Positions 35,249 through 44,427 of a DNA stretch of 64,000 nucleotides are shown here, in pieces. Location: positions 1 through 64,000 of the forward strand of contig JBMYSW010000016.1 of assembly GCA_049603715.1 (NCBI GenBank), in the 5' to 3' direction. The DNA is from Pontibacterium sp049603715. GTDB taxonomy: Bacteria > Pseudomonadota > Gammaproteobacteria > Pseudomonadales > Balneatricaceae. Position 1 is the first letter of the stretch; each line of letters begins with the position of its first letter. A program made the position numbers and the translations under genes. The notes below the pieces were generated by a model, which saw only the letters and a list, made by a program, of their open reading frames with translations, did no database searches and was not told the DNA's origin.

Positions 35249-36185
35249 TCTTCGCCTGTTTGAACGCTTATGTATTTGCCTTTTTACGCTGGCCGCTTTT
35301 TGGGCTGGGCCACTGCAAGCTGCACCATTGGCGTATCAGCTTAAGCCAGTTGCGGTAGCAGAAGGAGTGTATGTACTTGAGGGTAAAACCCAAGACTTTA
35401 GCCGCGCCAACGGTGGCAACGTGGTTAATACGGCCTTTATTATTGGCGAAGAGGGGGTGCTTGTTTTTGATACTGGCCCATCGCTCAAATACGGTAAAGC
35501 CCTACGCCAAGCCATTGCGTCAATCACTCCTTTGCCCATTACTCAGGTGCTTATTAGCCACCATCACCCCGACCATATTTTTGGCAACCAAGCCTTTGCC
35601 GATGTACCCATCTTAGGGTTTAAACAAACCGCCCAAGGCATTGACGACTTTGGTGCCGACTATAGCGATAACATGTATCGCATGGTGGGCGACTGGATGC
35701 GAGGAACTCACCTTCAAGGTATTTCACAAACCATTACCGAAGGCCCCTTAGCGTTTGCAGGTCGTCAGTTAGAAGTGCTGCGTTTTAGCGGCCATACCGG
35801 TGCAGACCTCGCCGTTTTTGACCGCACCAGTGGCGTGCTTTTAGCCGGTGATATGGTGTTTATGCAACGCATGCTCACCACGCCTCATACCCCTGGTTTA
35901 GCGGTTTGGCGAGCAGAGCTAGACCAACTCATGAATTTGCCGGTAACGGCCATTGTGCCCGGCCACGGCCCTGTCCAAAAAGATACGCAAGGCCTCAAAG
36001 ACATGCAGGCCTATTTAACTTGGCTAGACGATACCCTAAGCCAAGCGGCGCAACGGGGGGCCTCAATGAACGAGCTGATGCAAACGCCAATGCCACCGGC
36101 TTTTGCGGATACCCCTTTGGCTCGGTCGGAGTTTTTACGCTCGGTTGTACACCTTTACCCCAAGTATGAAGAAGCCGCTTTTTGA
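35238..36185 (+). CDS. Quinoprotein relay system zinc metallohydrolase 1
   Basis: 315 residues: signal peptide (about 1-28) and a metallo-beta-lactamase fold with 'HHHPDH' zinc motif, a second ligand in 'FSGHTGADLAVFD', and Asp in 'LLAGDMVF'. This periplasmic hydrolase family co-occurs with the SoxYZ-like carrier, and it may process the carrier's thiol-bound group; the substrate is unknown. Overlap with the upstream carrier gene indicates coupling. Confidence 0.88.
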   Translation: MFVNLRLFERLCICLFTLAAFWAGPLQAAPLAYQLKPVAVAEGVYVLEGKTQDFSRANGGNVVNTAFIIGEEGVLVFDTGPSLKYGKALRQAIASITPLPITQVLISHHHPDHIFGNQAFADVPILGFKQTAQGIDDFGADYSDNMYRMVGDWMRGTHLQGISQTITEGPLAFAGRQLEVLRFSGHTGADLAVFDRTSGVLLAGDMVFMQRMLTTPHTPGLAVWRAELDQLMNLPVTAIVPGHGPVQKDTQGLKDMQAYLTWLDDTLSQAAQRGASMNELMQTPMPPAFADTPLARSEFLRSVVHLYPKYEEAAF

Positions 36186-36500
36186 GTAAAACCTGATCGC
36201 AAGGCTAATAAAGCGGGCGTTTATTTTTGCTTAATTAGGGGTAACTTATTTAAAGTTTAAAATGGTTTATTTTTATATAAATCAATAGTTTATTGATTTC
36301 TTGGGCGCTTGTTTTTGATTGAGCGAAAGCGCTAAAAACCCTTGGTTTTTTTAGGGTATTACTACCAAGGGACTAATAAACTAATCCCGCTGTTTAATTG
36401 TTGTCATCGGCGGAAAAAACAAGAATTCAACACAGTGTCGGGATTATATCCCTGTGCTCCTTAACGCTAATAAAAAAACGAATCCGTACAGGAGAGTGCA
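36186..36500. other. Upstream region of the quinoprotein dehydrogenase gene
   Basis: No ORF. Shows CCTTGG...CCAAGG arms around 36340-36370, and GGGACTAAT at 36369-36377 followed by a second ACTAAT eight bases on. It ends with CAGGAGAG ahead of the dehydrogenase ATG. Presumably the promoter and operator of a highly expressed, regulated gene. Confidence 0.5.
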
Positions 36501-38270
36501 ATGAGCAAATCAGCATTCGGCAAGGGCTTTGCCCTCACTGCCTTAGTCGCTTCTATGTCGATGGCAACCGCTGCCCAAGCCGGTGTCACTGATAAAGACA
36601 TTATCAATGACCAAATGACAACAGACGATGTTGTTAGTTATGGTATGGGTCTACGTGGTCAGCGCTACAGCCCGCTTAAAAAACTAAACGCCGACAACGT
36701 TGAAGACCTAAAAGCAGTTTGGTCTTTCTCATTCGGTGGTGAAAAGCAGCGCGGTCAAGAATCACAGCCAGTGGTTAAAGACGGCGTTATGTACGTAACC
36801 GCTTCTTACTCTCGTGTATTCGCAATTGACGTAAAAACCGGTGACGAGCTTTGGCAATACGACGCGCGTCTACCAGACGGCATCATGCCTTGCTGTGACG
36901 TAATCAACCGTGGTGTTGCGCTATACGGCGACCTAGTTATCTTTGGTACCCTAGACGCTAAACTTGTGGCACTTAACAAAGACACAGGTAAAGTTGTTTG
37001 GAAGAAAAAAGTAGAGGACTACAAAGCAGGTTACTCTATTACTGCCGCGCCAATCGTTGTTAAAGGCAAGGTTATCACCGGTGTATCAGGTGGTGAGTTT
37101 GGTATCGTAGGTAAAGTAGAAGCTTACGACGCGCTAACCGGTAAAATCGCTTGGACTCGTCCTACCGTTGAAGGCCACATGGGCTACATCTGGAAAGACG
37201 GCAAAAAAATGGAAAACGGTATTTCAGGCGGTAAGCCAGGTCAAACATGGCCGGGCGACCTATGGAAAACCGGTGGTGCTGCAACTTGGTTAGGCGGTAC
37301 TTACGACCCTGAAGTAGACCTAATGTTCTTCGGTACAGGTAACCCTGCACCATGGAACTCTCACCTACGTCCTGGCGACAACTTGTTCTCATCTTCTCGT
37401 GTCGCAATTGACCCAGACACCGGTAAGATCGTATGGCACTTCCAAACTACGCCAAACGACGGTTGGGACTTTGACGGTGTAAACGAGCTAATCTCTTTCG
37501 ACTACAAAGAAAACGGCAAAACCATCAAAGCGGCGGCAACAGCTGACCGTAACGGTTTCATGTACGTTCTGAACCGTGAAAACGGTGACTTCATCCGTGG
37601 TTTCCCATTTGTTGACGAAATCAGCTGGGCTTCTGGTCTAGATAAAAACGGTCGTCCAATCTACATTGACGAAAACCGTCCGGGTAACCCAGCAGACAGC
37701 GCTGATGGTAAAAAAGGTAAATCGATTCGTGCGGTACCTTCTTTCCTAGGTGGTAAAAACTGGATGCCTATGGCTTACAGCCAAGACACCGGTCTTTTCT
37801 ACGTACCTTCTAACGAATGGGCGATGGACATCTGGAACGAGCCAGTATCATACAAAAAAGGTGCGGCATACCTAGGTGCAGGCTTTACCATCAAACCAAC
37901 TGATGACAACTACATCGGTGTACTTCGTGCGATGGACCCTAAAACGGGTAAAGAAGTATGGCGCTACAAAAACTACGCTCCTCTATGGGGTGGCGTAATG
38001 GCGACTGCGGGTAACCTAGTGTTCACGGGTACTCCAGAAGGCTACCTAAAAGCATTTGACGCAAAAACTGGTGAAGAGAAATACCGCTTCAACACTGGTT
38101 CGGGCATTGTAGGTACTCCAATTACTTGGGAAATGGACGGTGAGCAATACATCTCTGTTGTATCAGGTTGGGGTGGTGCAGTACCTCTATGGGGTGGTGA
38201 AGTAGCTAAGCGTGTTAAACACCTTAACCAAGGTGGTAGCGTTTGGACCTTCAAACTACCTAACAAGTAA
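36501..38270 (+). CDS. PQQ-dependent alcohol dehydrogenase, lanthanide-type signature
   Basis: 589-residue periplasmic quinoprotein (signal peptide 1 to about 27) of the methanol/ethanol dehydrogenase family, an eight-bladed propeller with repeated 'TGxxxW' tryptophan-docking motifs. The vicinal disulfide Cys131-Cys132 ('MPCCDV'), metal ligands Glu199 ('GGEFG') and Asn281 ('TGNPAPWN'), and catalytic Asp323 ('GWDFDGVNE') are present. Asp325, two residues after the catalytic Asp, replaces the small residue of calcium enzymes and is the hallmark of lanthanide-dependent XoxF/PedH types. Oxidises primary alcohols, electrons going to cytochrome c-550. Strong ribosome site and a terminator directly downstream. 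Confidence 0.93.
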   Translation: MSKSAFGKGFALTALVASMSMATAAQAGVTDKDIINDQMTTDDVVSYGMGLRGQRYSPLKKLNADNVEDLKAVWSFSFGGEKQRGQESQPVVKDGVMYVTASYSRVFAIDVKTGDELWQYDARLPDGIMPCCDVINRGVALYGDLVIFGTLDAKLVALNKDTGKVVWKKKVEDYKAGYSITAAPIVVKGKVITGVSGGEFGIVGKVEAYDALTGKIAWTRPTVEGHMGYIWKDGKKMENGISGGKPGQTWPGDLWKTGGAATWLGGTYDPEVDLMFFGTGNPAPWNSHLRPGDNLFSSSRVAIDPDTGKIVWHFQTTPNDGWDFDGVNELISFDYKENGKTIKAAATADRNGFMYVLNRENGDFIRGFPFVDEISWASGLDKNGRPIYIDENRPGNPADSADGKKGKSIRAVPSFLGGKNWMPMAYSQDTGLFYVPSNEWAMDIWNEPVSYKKGAAYLGAGFTIKPTDDNYIGVLRAMDPKTGKEVWRYKNYAPLWGGVMATAGNLVFTGTPEGYLKAFDAKTGEEKYRFNTGSGIVGTPITWEMDGEQYISVVSGWGGAVPLWGGEVAKRVKHLNQGGSVWTFKLPNK

Positions 38271-38341
38271 TGACTAGGTAAATGCAACCTATGCTGGGCT
38301 GTCATGGGCGCAGCATCTTAAAGTTCGGCCTTGAACTTGCT

Positions 38342-38372
38342 AGCCGCTAAGCTTTGCTTAGCGGCTTTTTTG
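38342..38372 (+). terminator. Terminator after the alcohol dehydrogenase gene
   Basis: AGCCGCTAAG (38342-38351) / CTTAGCGGCT (38357-38366), 5-base loop, six T. Confidence 0.92.
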
Positions 38373-38440
38373 GTTTTATCGTTTTGCTAAAACCCTTGCG
38401 AGTTGTTTGTTACTATGGCGTCCGCCTTTAGTAATCGCGT

Positions 38441-38914
38441 ATGAGTAAACCAATGAAAGCAAAAATATGGGTCGATGCCGATGCCTGCCCAAAAGTCATT
38501 AAAGAGATTTTATTTCGTGCTTCAGAGCGAGTGGGTATGTCTGTCACCTTAGTGGCCAACCAACCCATGGCGACACCTGCGTCAACGTTGGTGACCTCGG
38601 TGCAAGTGGCTCAAGGTTTTGACGTTGCCGATAACTACATCGCACAAAAAGTCGAAGCCGGTGATTTGGTGATTACCGGAGATATCCCCTTAGCCGCCGA
38701 TGTGGTGGACAAGGGAGCACTGGCTATGAGCGCAAGGGGAGAGGTTTACTCTAAAGAAACCATTCGTCAGCGTTTATCGATGCGTGACTTTATGGAAACG
38801 CTACGTAACTCTGGGGTAGATACCGGCGGCCCAAAAGCGATGAGCGCGAATGACCGCCAGTTGTTTGCCAATGGCTTAGATAAATGGCTGGTTAAAGCAA
38901 AGCGCTTAGGTTAA
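38441..38914 (+). CDS. YaiI/YqxD family protein (DUF188)
   Basis: 157 residues with the characteristic 'IWVDADACPKVIKEIL' start, 'VQVAQGFDVADNYIAQKVEAGDLVITGDIPLA' centre and 'GGPKAMSANDRQLFANGLD' end. The conserved acidic residues resemble a PIN/NYN-type nuclease fold, but activity is unknown. ATG at 38441; single gene. Confidence 0.9.
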   Translation: MSKPMKAKIWVDADACPKVIKEILFRASERVGMSVTLVANQPMATPASTLVTSVQVAQGFDVADNYIAQKVEAGDLVITGDIPLAADVVDKGALAMSARGEVYSKETIRQRLSMRDFMETLRNSGVDTGGPKAMSANDRQLFANGLDKWLVKAKRLG

Positions 38915-38939
38915 CCAGCCTGTCGCAGCTAAGCTGTTA

Positions 38940-39998
38940 TTAGCTTTGTACATCCATGCTTAATGACGACATATCAATGACAAAGCGGTGAGCTAAGTCG
39001 CCTTGAGCAAGGCGCTCAAACGCCGTGTTGATTTCGTCCATCTTAATCATCTCGCACTCTGGGTAGATATCGTGCTCTGCACAGAAGTTAATCACCTCTT
39101 GTGTTTCGGCAATACCACCAATCAGCGAGCCAGACACACGGCGGCGACCAAAGATAAGCGGCACACTCATCAACTCGCCTAGTGGGCCTACTTGACCAAC
39201 AACGACCAACGAGCCATCTACATCAAGCAGTGGCAAATAAGGGTCAAGGTCGTGCTTAGTAGGTACCGTATCAATAATCAAATCGAGGCCGTTTGCTGCG
39301 CTCGCCATGGCCGCTTCGTCGCTTGAAGCCAGCAAACCTTTTGCACCTAGCTCAAGGGCTTCGGCTTCTTTTTTGTTGCTACGGCTAATCACTGTCACCT
39401 CAGCACCCATGGCGACCGCCAGCTTAACGGCCATATGTCCAAGGCCGCCCAACCCAATTACGCCCACACGGGTGCCTTCTTTTACGCCCCATGTACGCAA
39501 TGGCGAGTAGGTGGTAATGCCGGCACACAAAATAGGTGCCGTGCGTGCAAGGTCCATCGATTCAGGAATGCTCACGACAAACTCTTCGCGAACCACAATG
39601 TGCTTAGAGTAGCCGCCTTGGGTAGTGGTGCCGTCGATACGGTCTGGCGTGCCGTAAGTGGGTGTCATGCCGTTGCGGCAAAACTGCTCTTCGCCGTGGT
39701 CACACTGGTCACACGCTTGGCAGCTATCGACAAGGCAGCCCACGGCAACACGGTCGCCCACTTTGTAGTTTTTAACGTCTTCGCCCACGGCACTAACAAC
39801 ACCCACAATTTCGTGGCCAGGTACCAGTGGGTAAGGTTGTGGGCCCCAGTCGCCATTCACCGTGTGTAAGTCTGAATGGCAAACGCCCGAAAATTGAATA
39901 TCAATGGCAACGTCGTTGGTGCGTAGCTCGCGACGTTCAAAATGGTAAGGCACCATGTGAGCATCTGATGAATGAGCTGCATATCCTACGGTTTTCAT
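38940..39998 (-). CDS. Zinc-dependent NAD(P) alcohol dehydrogenase (YahK/AdhC-like)
   Basis: 352 residues of the medium-chain dehydrogenase family, cinnamyl-alcohol-dehydrogenase type. Catalytic zinc ligands are in 'GVCHSDLHTVNGDWG' and 'PGHEIVG', structural zinc cysteines in 'CLVDSCQACDQCDHGEEQFC', and the NAD(P) fold is 'GVIGLGGLGHMAVKLA'. ATG at 39998 (good AGAGGT site) is chosen over the frame opening at 40082. Likely reduces aldehydes. The divergent AraC regulator resembles YqhC, which controls aldehyde reductases. Confidence 0.9.
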   Translation of the reverse strand: MKTVGYAAHSSDAHMVPYHFERRELRTNDVAIDIQFSGVCHSDLHTVNGDWGPQPYPLVPGHEIVGVVSAVGEDVKNYKVGDRVAVGCLVDSCQACDQCDHGEEQFCRNGMTPTYGTPDRIDGTTTQGGYSKHIVVREEFVVSIPESMDLARTAPILCAGITTYSPLRTWGVKEGTRVGVIGLGGLGHMAVKLAVAMGAEVTVISRSNKKEAEALELGAKGLLASSDEAAMASAANGLDLIIDTVPTKHDLDPYLPLLDVDGSLVVVGQVGPLGELMSVPLIFGRRRVSGSLIGGIAETQEVINFCAEHDIYPECEMIKMDEINTAFERLAQGDLAHRFVIDMSSLSMDVQS

Positions 39999-40197
39999 AA
40001 AGGTGACCTCTGTATAAAGAATCAATGATGGGGTGAATATGCTTTTTACTATAGGCCGAGCATGGCGCTGGCCAGTATCCAAATTCTCTAAGAAGCTTGC
40101 CTATTTCTCTAAACGCGCTGCTCGCAGCTTGGCTTTTGAGTATGGGGCGCTAATATGGAATTATCCCTTATTGGCTCAGTATTAGGAGGCAAAGCCC

Positions 40198-41109
40198 GTG
40201 TCATCAGACGAGTTGTTAAAGCAGCTGATTCATAAAGCGTTAGCGGTTTTACCGAGCGACGGTTTTGTTAAAACGGCGTTGCCCTCTGTAGGTATCTTTC
40301 GTCAATCGAGTGAGAGCTACTGCGACTCAACCATCTACAAACCCTGCTTAGTACTCACGTTACAGGGCCAAAAAGACTTAAATTTTGGCGATAAGGTGAA
40401 GACTTTAGCCGCAGGGCAATGCCTTATTACCTCGGTGGATTTACCCGTGGTGTCGCGCATTGTCGGTGCCACATCCGATAGGCCCTACATCAGTATCTTA
40501 TTTGAGGTGAACGAGTCGCAAGTCGCCAACTTGGTTAGTGAGCTGGGCTCGCAGCATCGCAGTGGTGGCTCCTTTGACTCAGACGTCGTGAGTATCACAC
40601 CCGCCAATACCGAAACCCTAGCCGTACTGTCACGAGCACTCGACTTGCTCGAAAATCCAAAAGACCTTGCAGTACTTGGCCCGATGCTAGAGCGGGAAAT
40701 GATCTATCGTTTGCTACAAAGCGAACAAGGTGAGCGCTTACGCCACGTGTGTATTTCGGACAGTGCCGGCGACAAGGTGCTAAAAGCCGTGCGCTACCTT
40801 AACGAGCACTTTCATCAAACGGTGCGGGTAGAAGACTTGGCCAGCCAAGTGAATATGAGCGTGTCATCGTTACACAGCCACTTTAAAGCCGTGACCTCGC
40901 TAACGCCGCTTAAATACCAAAAGCAGCTGCGACTACACGAAGCACGCAAAATGATTATGCGATCAACCGAGGTATCGGCCGCGGCTTATCAGGTGGGTTA
41001 CGAAAGTGCATCACAATTTAGTCGTGATTACAGCCAACTGTTTGGCGCACCGCCGTCAAAAGACCGTGCTCAACAACAAGCTCATTGGCAACTAGAACAA
41101 GCGGGATAA
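40198..41109 (+). CDS. AraC-family regulator, YqhC-like
   Basis: 303 residues: an AraC N-terminal cupin ('STIYKPCLVLTLQGQKDLNFGDK') and two C-terminal HTH motifs ('VRVEDLASQVNMSVSSLHSHFKAVTSLTPLKYQKQLRLHEARKM', 'AAYQVGYESASQFSRDYSQLFG'). GTG at 40198 follows AGGAGG. It lies divergent from the alcohol dehydrogenase, and the roughly 200-base space between them probably holds its operator. By analogy with YqhC it may respond to reactive aldehydes. Confidence 0.87.
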   Translation: MSSDELLKQLIHKALAVLPSDGFVKTALPSVGIFRQSSESYCDSTIYKPCLVLTLQGQKDLNFGDKVKTLAAGQCLITSVDLPVVSRIVGATSDRPYISILFEVNESQVANLVSELGSQHRSGGSFDSDVVSITPANTETLAVLSRALDLLENPKDLAVLGPMLEREMIYRLLQSEQGERLRHVCISDSAGDKVLKAVRYLNEHFHQTVRVEDLASQVNMSVSSLHSHFKAVTSLTPLKYQKQLRLHEARKMIMRSTEVSAAAYQVGYESASQFSRDYSQLFGAPPSKDRAQQQAHWQLEQAG

Positions 41110-41120
41110 TGAGGTATCAA

Positions 41121-41462
41121 ATGAGTATCACACAACTCGTTTGGCCTGCTGTGATTATGTACCACGGCGATGATGAATTAACCTTTGTTAACAACGAGGC
41201 CCAATGGCTAGCCGAAGCACACCCCGCAACCAGCTTGTACACTGAGGGAGACCAGCTGGTTGATAGCCAAGGTCAGTGCTTTACATTGGCGCAAGCGGAA
41301 GGCTTTAACAACGGCGTGCCGCAGCGCTGCACTGGGCTTATCGCAACAGAGGCATTTTTAGAAAAACTAAAAGCTCATATCTCTAGCTTGGGTAACTGCT
41401 GTATTGCTAAAGTGCATATAAGCTCAGTTGCCGAGGGGGTGGCTATTGTGGGACAGAGTTAA
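41121..41462 (+). CDS. Conserved hypothetical protein
   Basis: 113 residues from ATG at 41121, chosen because GAGG lies about 7 bases upstream; the frame itself opens earlier inside the AraC gene. Acidic, with no signal peptide or membrane segment. The motif 'PAVIMYHGDDELTFVNNEAQW' suggests a small domain (possibly DUF4144-like, from memory and unverified). It starts 11 bases after the AraC stop, so it is probably co-transcribed. Confidence 0.6.
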   Translation: MSITQLVWPAVIMYHGDDELTFVNNEAQWLAEAHPATSLYTEGDQLVDSQGQCFTLAQAEGFNNGVPQRCTGLIATEAFLEKLKAHISSLGNCCIAKVHISSVAEGVAIVGQS

Positions 41463-41475
41463 TGTTTGGTGCGCG

Positions 41476-41838
41476 TTAACCTGCGACAAACTCCAACCAA
41501 CCTTCCAACACTTCTACAAAATCCTCTAGGCCGCAGCGGGCAGCGGATTCATCATCGTACAGTTCAAGGTCGTCTTCTAAATCAAAGTCGCCGTTTTGGC
41601 TTAGGCTGTGTGCCGTCACAATCGCATCGGTGCGGGTTAGGTGCAGGTCATACTCCGTGCCTTCGTGAGAAAAGTCCCAGCCTTTGCCTTGGCGCAGTTT
41701 ATCGGCTGCGGCCAACAGTGAGTGGATTGTGGTTGTATCGTCTTTTACTTCTTGAGTGAGCCAATAAGCAATGGCTTCGTGCCCCATTGAGCAGTGGGCC
41801 TCGGGGCCGTAAGGGCCTTCGCTAAAATCGTATTCCAT
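41476..41838 (-). CDS. yacL: UPF0231 family protein YacL
   Basis: 120 residues matching YacL ('MEYDFSEGPYG', 'SMGHEAIAYWLTQEV', 'YDDESAARCGLEDFVEVLEGW'). The frame extends upstream to 41904, but the family N-terminus is at the ATG at 41838. Function unknown. Convergent with the preceding gene. Confidence 0.85.
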   Translation of the reverse strand: MEYDFSEGPYGPEAHCSMGHEAIAYWLTQEVKDDTTTIHSLLAAADKLRQGKGWDFSHEGTEYDLHLTRTDAIVTAHSLSQNGDFDLEDDLELYDDESAARCGLEDFVEVLEGWLEFVAG

Positions 41839-42064
41839 AAAAACAATACACCGGTAAAGAATAAGCAGGCGGCGTAGTTTACGGTGTTTTTTGAAGGGGC
41901 GCATCTGCCAAAAGCGATACGCGAGTTCTGCTGCAAATCAGGGGTTTATCGTCCAGTTACTGCCAAGGGAAATAGGCTTACATAGGCTGGGCTAATCGTG
42001 GTGATAGCAGGATTTCATTTTCAATTTTGGCGCTTGAGTACGATAGTGAAAGGGAGTGAGCAGT

Positions 42065-42088
42065 TAGCGATCGCAGTGAGTATCGCTA
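42065..42088 (+). promoter_or_regulatory. Hairpin in the katG leader
   Basis: Perfect arms TAGCGAT (42065-42071) / ATCGCTA (42082-42088), extendable by a G-U and a G-C pair, ending about 15 bases before the katG ribosome site (AGGAGAAG). It could be an operator or an mRNA stability element; no clear OxyR site was recognised. Confidence 0.4.
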
Positions 42089-42112
42089 GCACCCAAAACA
42101 GGAGAAGATTGA

Positions 42113-44269
42113 ATGTCTGAACAAAAATGTCCCTTCATGCACGGCAGTATGACAGAAGCGGGTAACACCAACATGAGCTGGTGGCCTAAAGCTTTGAACC
42201 TCGACATCTTGCATCAGTTCGACAGCAAAACTAACCCAATGACCGAAGGCTTTGACTACCAAGAAGCGGTCAAAACCCTCGACTTTAAAGCCCTTCGCGA
42301 AGACCTACTCGCCCTAATGACCGACAGCCAAGACTGGTGGCCAGCCGACTGGGGGCACTATGGCGGCTTAATGATTCGTATGACTTGGCACTCAGCCGGT
42401 ACGTATCGTGTATCAGACGGTCGCGGTGGCGCTAGCTCGGGCACCCAACGATTCGCGCCACTTAACTCGTGGCCCGATAACGCCAACCTTGATAAAGCGC
42501 GTCGTTTACTTTGGCCGATTAAAAAGAAATACGGCAACAAACTGAGCTGGGCCGACCTTATCGCTTACGCTGGCACCATTGCCTATGAGTCCATGGGCTT
42601 AAAAACCTACGGCTTTGCTTTTGGTCGCGAAGACGTATGGCACCCCGAAAAAGACATTTACTGGGGTTCTGAGAAAGAATGGTTAGCGCCAACGGGCAGC
42701 GAAGGCAGCCGTTACTCTGGCGAGCGTGACCTCGAAAACCCATTGGCTTCGGTCATGATGGGCCTTATTTACGTTAACCCAGAAGGGGTGGACGGCAAGC
42801 CGGACCCACAAAAAACCGCCAACGATGTCCGAGTGACGTTTGCACGTATGGCCATGAACGATGAAGAGACCGTTGCGCTAACAGCGGGTGGCCACACCGT
42901 AGGTAAAACCCATGGTAACGGCAAAGCCGAACACTTAGGTGCTGACCCAGAGGGCGGCGAACTGGAAGATCAAGGCTTTGGCTGGCTGAACAAGCAAGGT
43001 CGAGGCGTAGGCCGCGACACCGTAACCAGTGGCTTAGAAGGCGCATGGACAACCAACCCAACTCAGTGGGATAACGGCTACTTTGATATGTTGTTAAATC
43101 ACGAATGGGAATCGCGCAAAAGCCCAGCGGGTGCATGGCAGTGGGAGCCTATTGACCTAGATGAAGACGGCTACCCAGCCGACGTAGAAGGCACGAGCGA
43201 CCAGCACACGCGCATTATGATGACCGACGCCGATATGGCGATGAAAGTTGATCCGATTTACCGCGAAATTTCGGAGCGCTTTTATAAAGACCCAGAATAC
43301 TTCTCTGAAGTATTCGCACGCGCATGGTTCAAATTGACCCACCGCGATATGGGGCCAAAAGCACGTTATATCGGCCCCGATGTGCCTGCAGAAGACTTGC
43401 TATGGCAAGACCCTGTACCAGCAGGCAGCAGCGATTACGACATCAACGCCTTACGTGCCAAAATTGAAGCGGCTGACTTGTCTATCAGCGACAGGGTGGC
43501 TACCGCATGGGACAGTGCACGTACCTACCGCGACTCCGACAAACGTGGCGGTGCCAACGGCGCGCGTATTCGCCTTGCGCCACAAAAAGATTGGGTAGGC
43601 AACGAGCCTGAACGCCTAGCCAAGGTGCTGAGCGTGCTAGAACCAATCGCAGAAAGCGAAGGCGCGAGCATTGCCGATACCCTTGTGTTGGCTGGCAACA
43701 TGGCCATTGAGCAAGCGGCAAAGGCGGCAGGTTTTACTACTAGTGTGCCTTTCTTGCCGGGCCGTGGCGATACCACCGACGAGCTGACCGATGCAGAGTC
43801 GTTTGCCGACCTAGAGCCGCTGCACGATGGCTACCGTAACTGGCAAAAAGACAGCTACGTGGTGATGCCTGAGGAAATGATGCTCGATCGTACCCAGCTT
43901 ATGGGCCTAACCGCACCCGAGATGACCGTACTGGTGGGTGGTATGCGAGTGCTTGGTGCTAACTACGGTGGCAACAAAGCCGGCGTATTTACCGATCGTG
44001 AAGGTGTGCTTAGCAACGACTTTTTCGTCAACCTAACCGACATGAACTTTGAGTGGAAACCAACGGGCAAAAACTCCTACAACATCTGCGAGCGCAGCTC
44101 AGGCGATGTGAAATGGACAGCCACCCGTGTGGATTTGGTGTTTGGCTCAAACTCCATCTTGCGCTCATACGCAGAGGTGTACGCCCAAGACGACAACCAA
44201 GAAAAGTTTGTAAAAGACTTTGTCGCCGCTTGGACAAAGGTAATGAATGCTGATCGGTTTGATATTTAA
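42113..44269 (+). CDS. katG: Catalase-peroxidase
   Basis: 718-residue bifunctional haem enzyme removing hydrogen peroxide. Distal Arg-Trp-His are in 'IRMTWHSAGTYR', the proximal His in 'TAGGHTVGKTHG', and the Met-Tyr-Trp adduct partners in 'GLIYVNPEG' and 'GGMRVLGANYGG'. The C-terminal duplicated domain is complete. No signal peptide, so cytoplasmic. AGGAGAAG ribosome site, terminator 27 bases after the stop. Confidence 0.97.
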   Translation: MSEQKCPFMHGSMTEAGNTNMSWWPKALNLDILHQFDSKTNPMTEGFDYQEAVKTLDFKALREDLLALMTDSQDWWPADWGHYGGLMIRMTWHSAGTYRVSDGRGGASSGTQRFAPLNSWPDNANLDKARRLLWPIKKKYGNKLSWADLIAYAGTIAYESMGLKTYGFAFGREDVWHPEKDIYWGSEKEWLAPTGSEGSRYSGERDLENPLASVMMGLIYVNPEGVDGKPDPQKTANDVRVTFARMAMNDEETVALTAGGHTVGKTHGNGKAEHLGADPEGGELEDQGFGWLNKQGRGVGRDTVTSGLEGAWTTNPTQWDNGYFDMLLNHEWESRKSPAGAWQWEPIDLDEDGYPADVEGTSDQHTRIMMTDADMAMKVDPIYREISERFYKDPEYFSEVFARAWFKLTHRDMGPKARYIGPDVPAEDLLWQDPVPAGSSDYDINALRAKIEAADLSISDRVATAWDSARTYRDSDKRGGANGARIRLAPQKDWVGNEPERLAKVLSVLEPIAESEGASIADTLVLAGNMAIEQAAKAAGFTTSVPFLPGRGDTTDELTDAESFADLEPLHDGYRNWQKDSYVVMPEEMMLDRTQLMGLTAPEMTVLVGGMRVLGANYGGNKAGVFTDREGVLSNDFFVNLTDMNFEWKPTGKNSYNICERSSGDVKWTATRVDLVFGSNSILRSYAEVYAQDDNQEKFVKDFVAAWTKVMNADRFDI

Positions 44270-44295
44270 GTCAACCTAACTATAGGCAAATAGTA

Positions 44296-44330
44296 AAACA
44301 CCCCGTATTGGAAAGTACGGGGTGTTTTTG
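44296..44330 (+). terminator. Terminator after katG
   Basis: 12-bp arms AAACACCCCGTA (44296-44307) / TACGGGGTGTTT (44316-44327), 8-base loop, T-tract. Confidence 0.93.
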
Positions 44331-44427
44331 TTTGGGGGAATGGTAAGGAGGGGGAGTCTGTACCTATGCATCCCCACGCTGGAGTCCGGGTAAAAGGAAA
44401 AGCTTACGCTGTTCGAAGAGCAAAAGG

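Noticed and set aside
42358..44253. Several long frames antisense or out of frame within katG
   Set aside because: Shadows of a high-GC third-position coding gene; KatG itself is complete.
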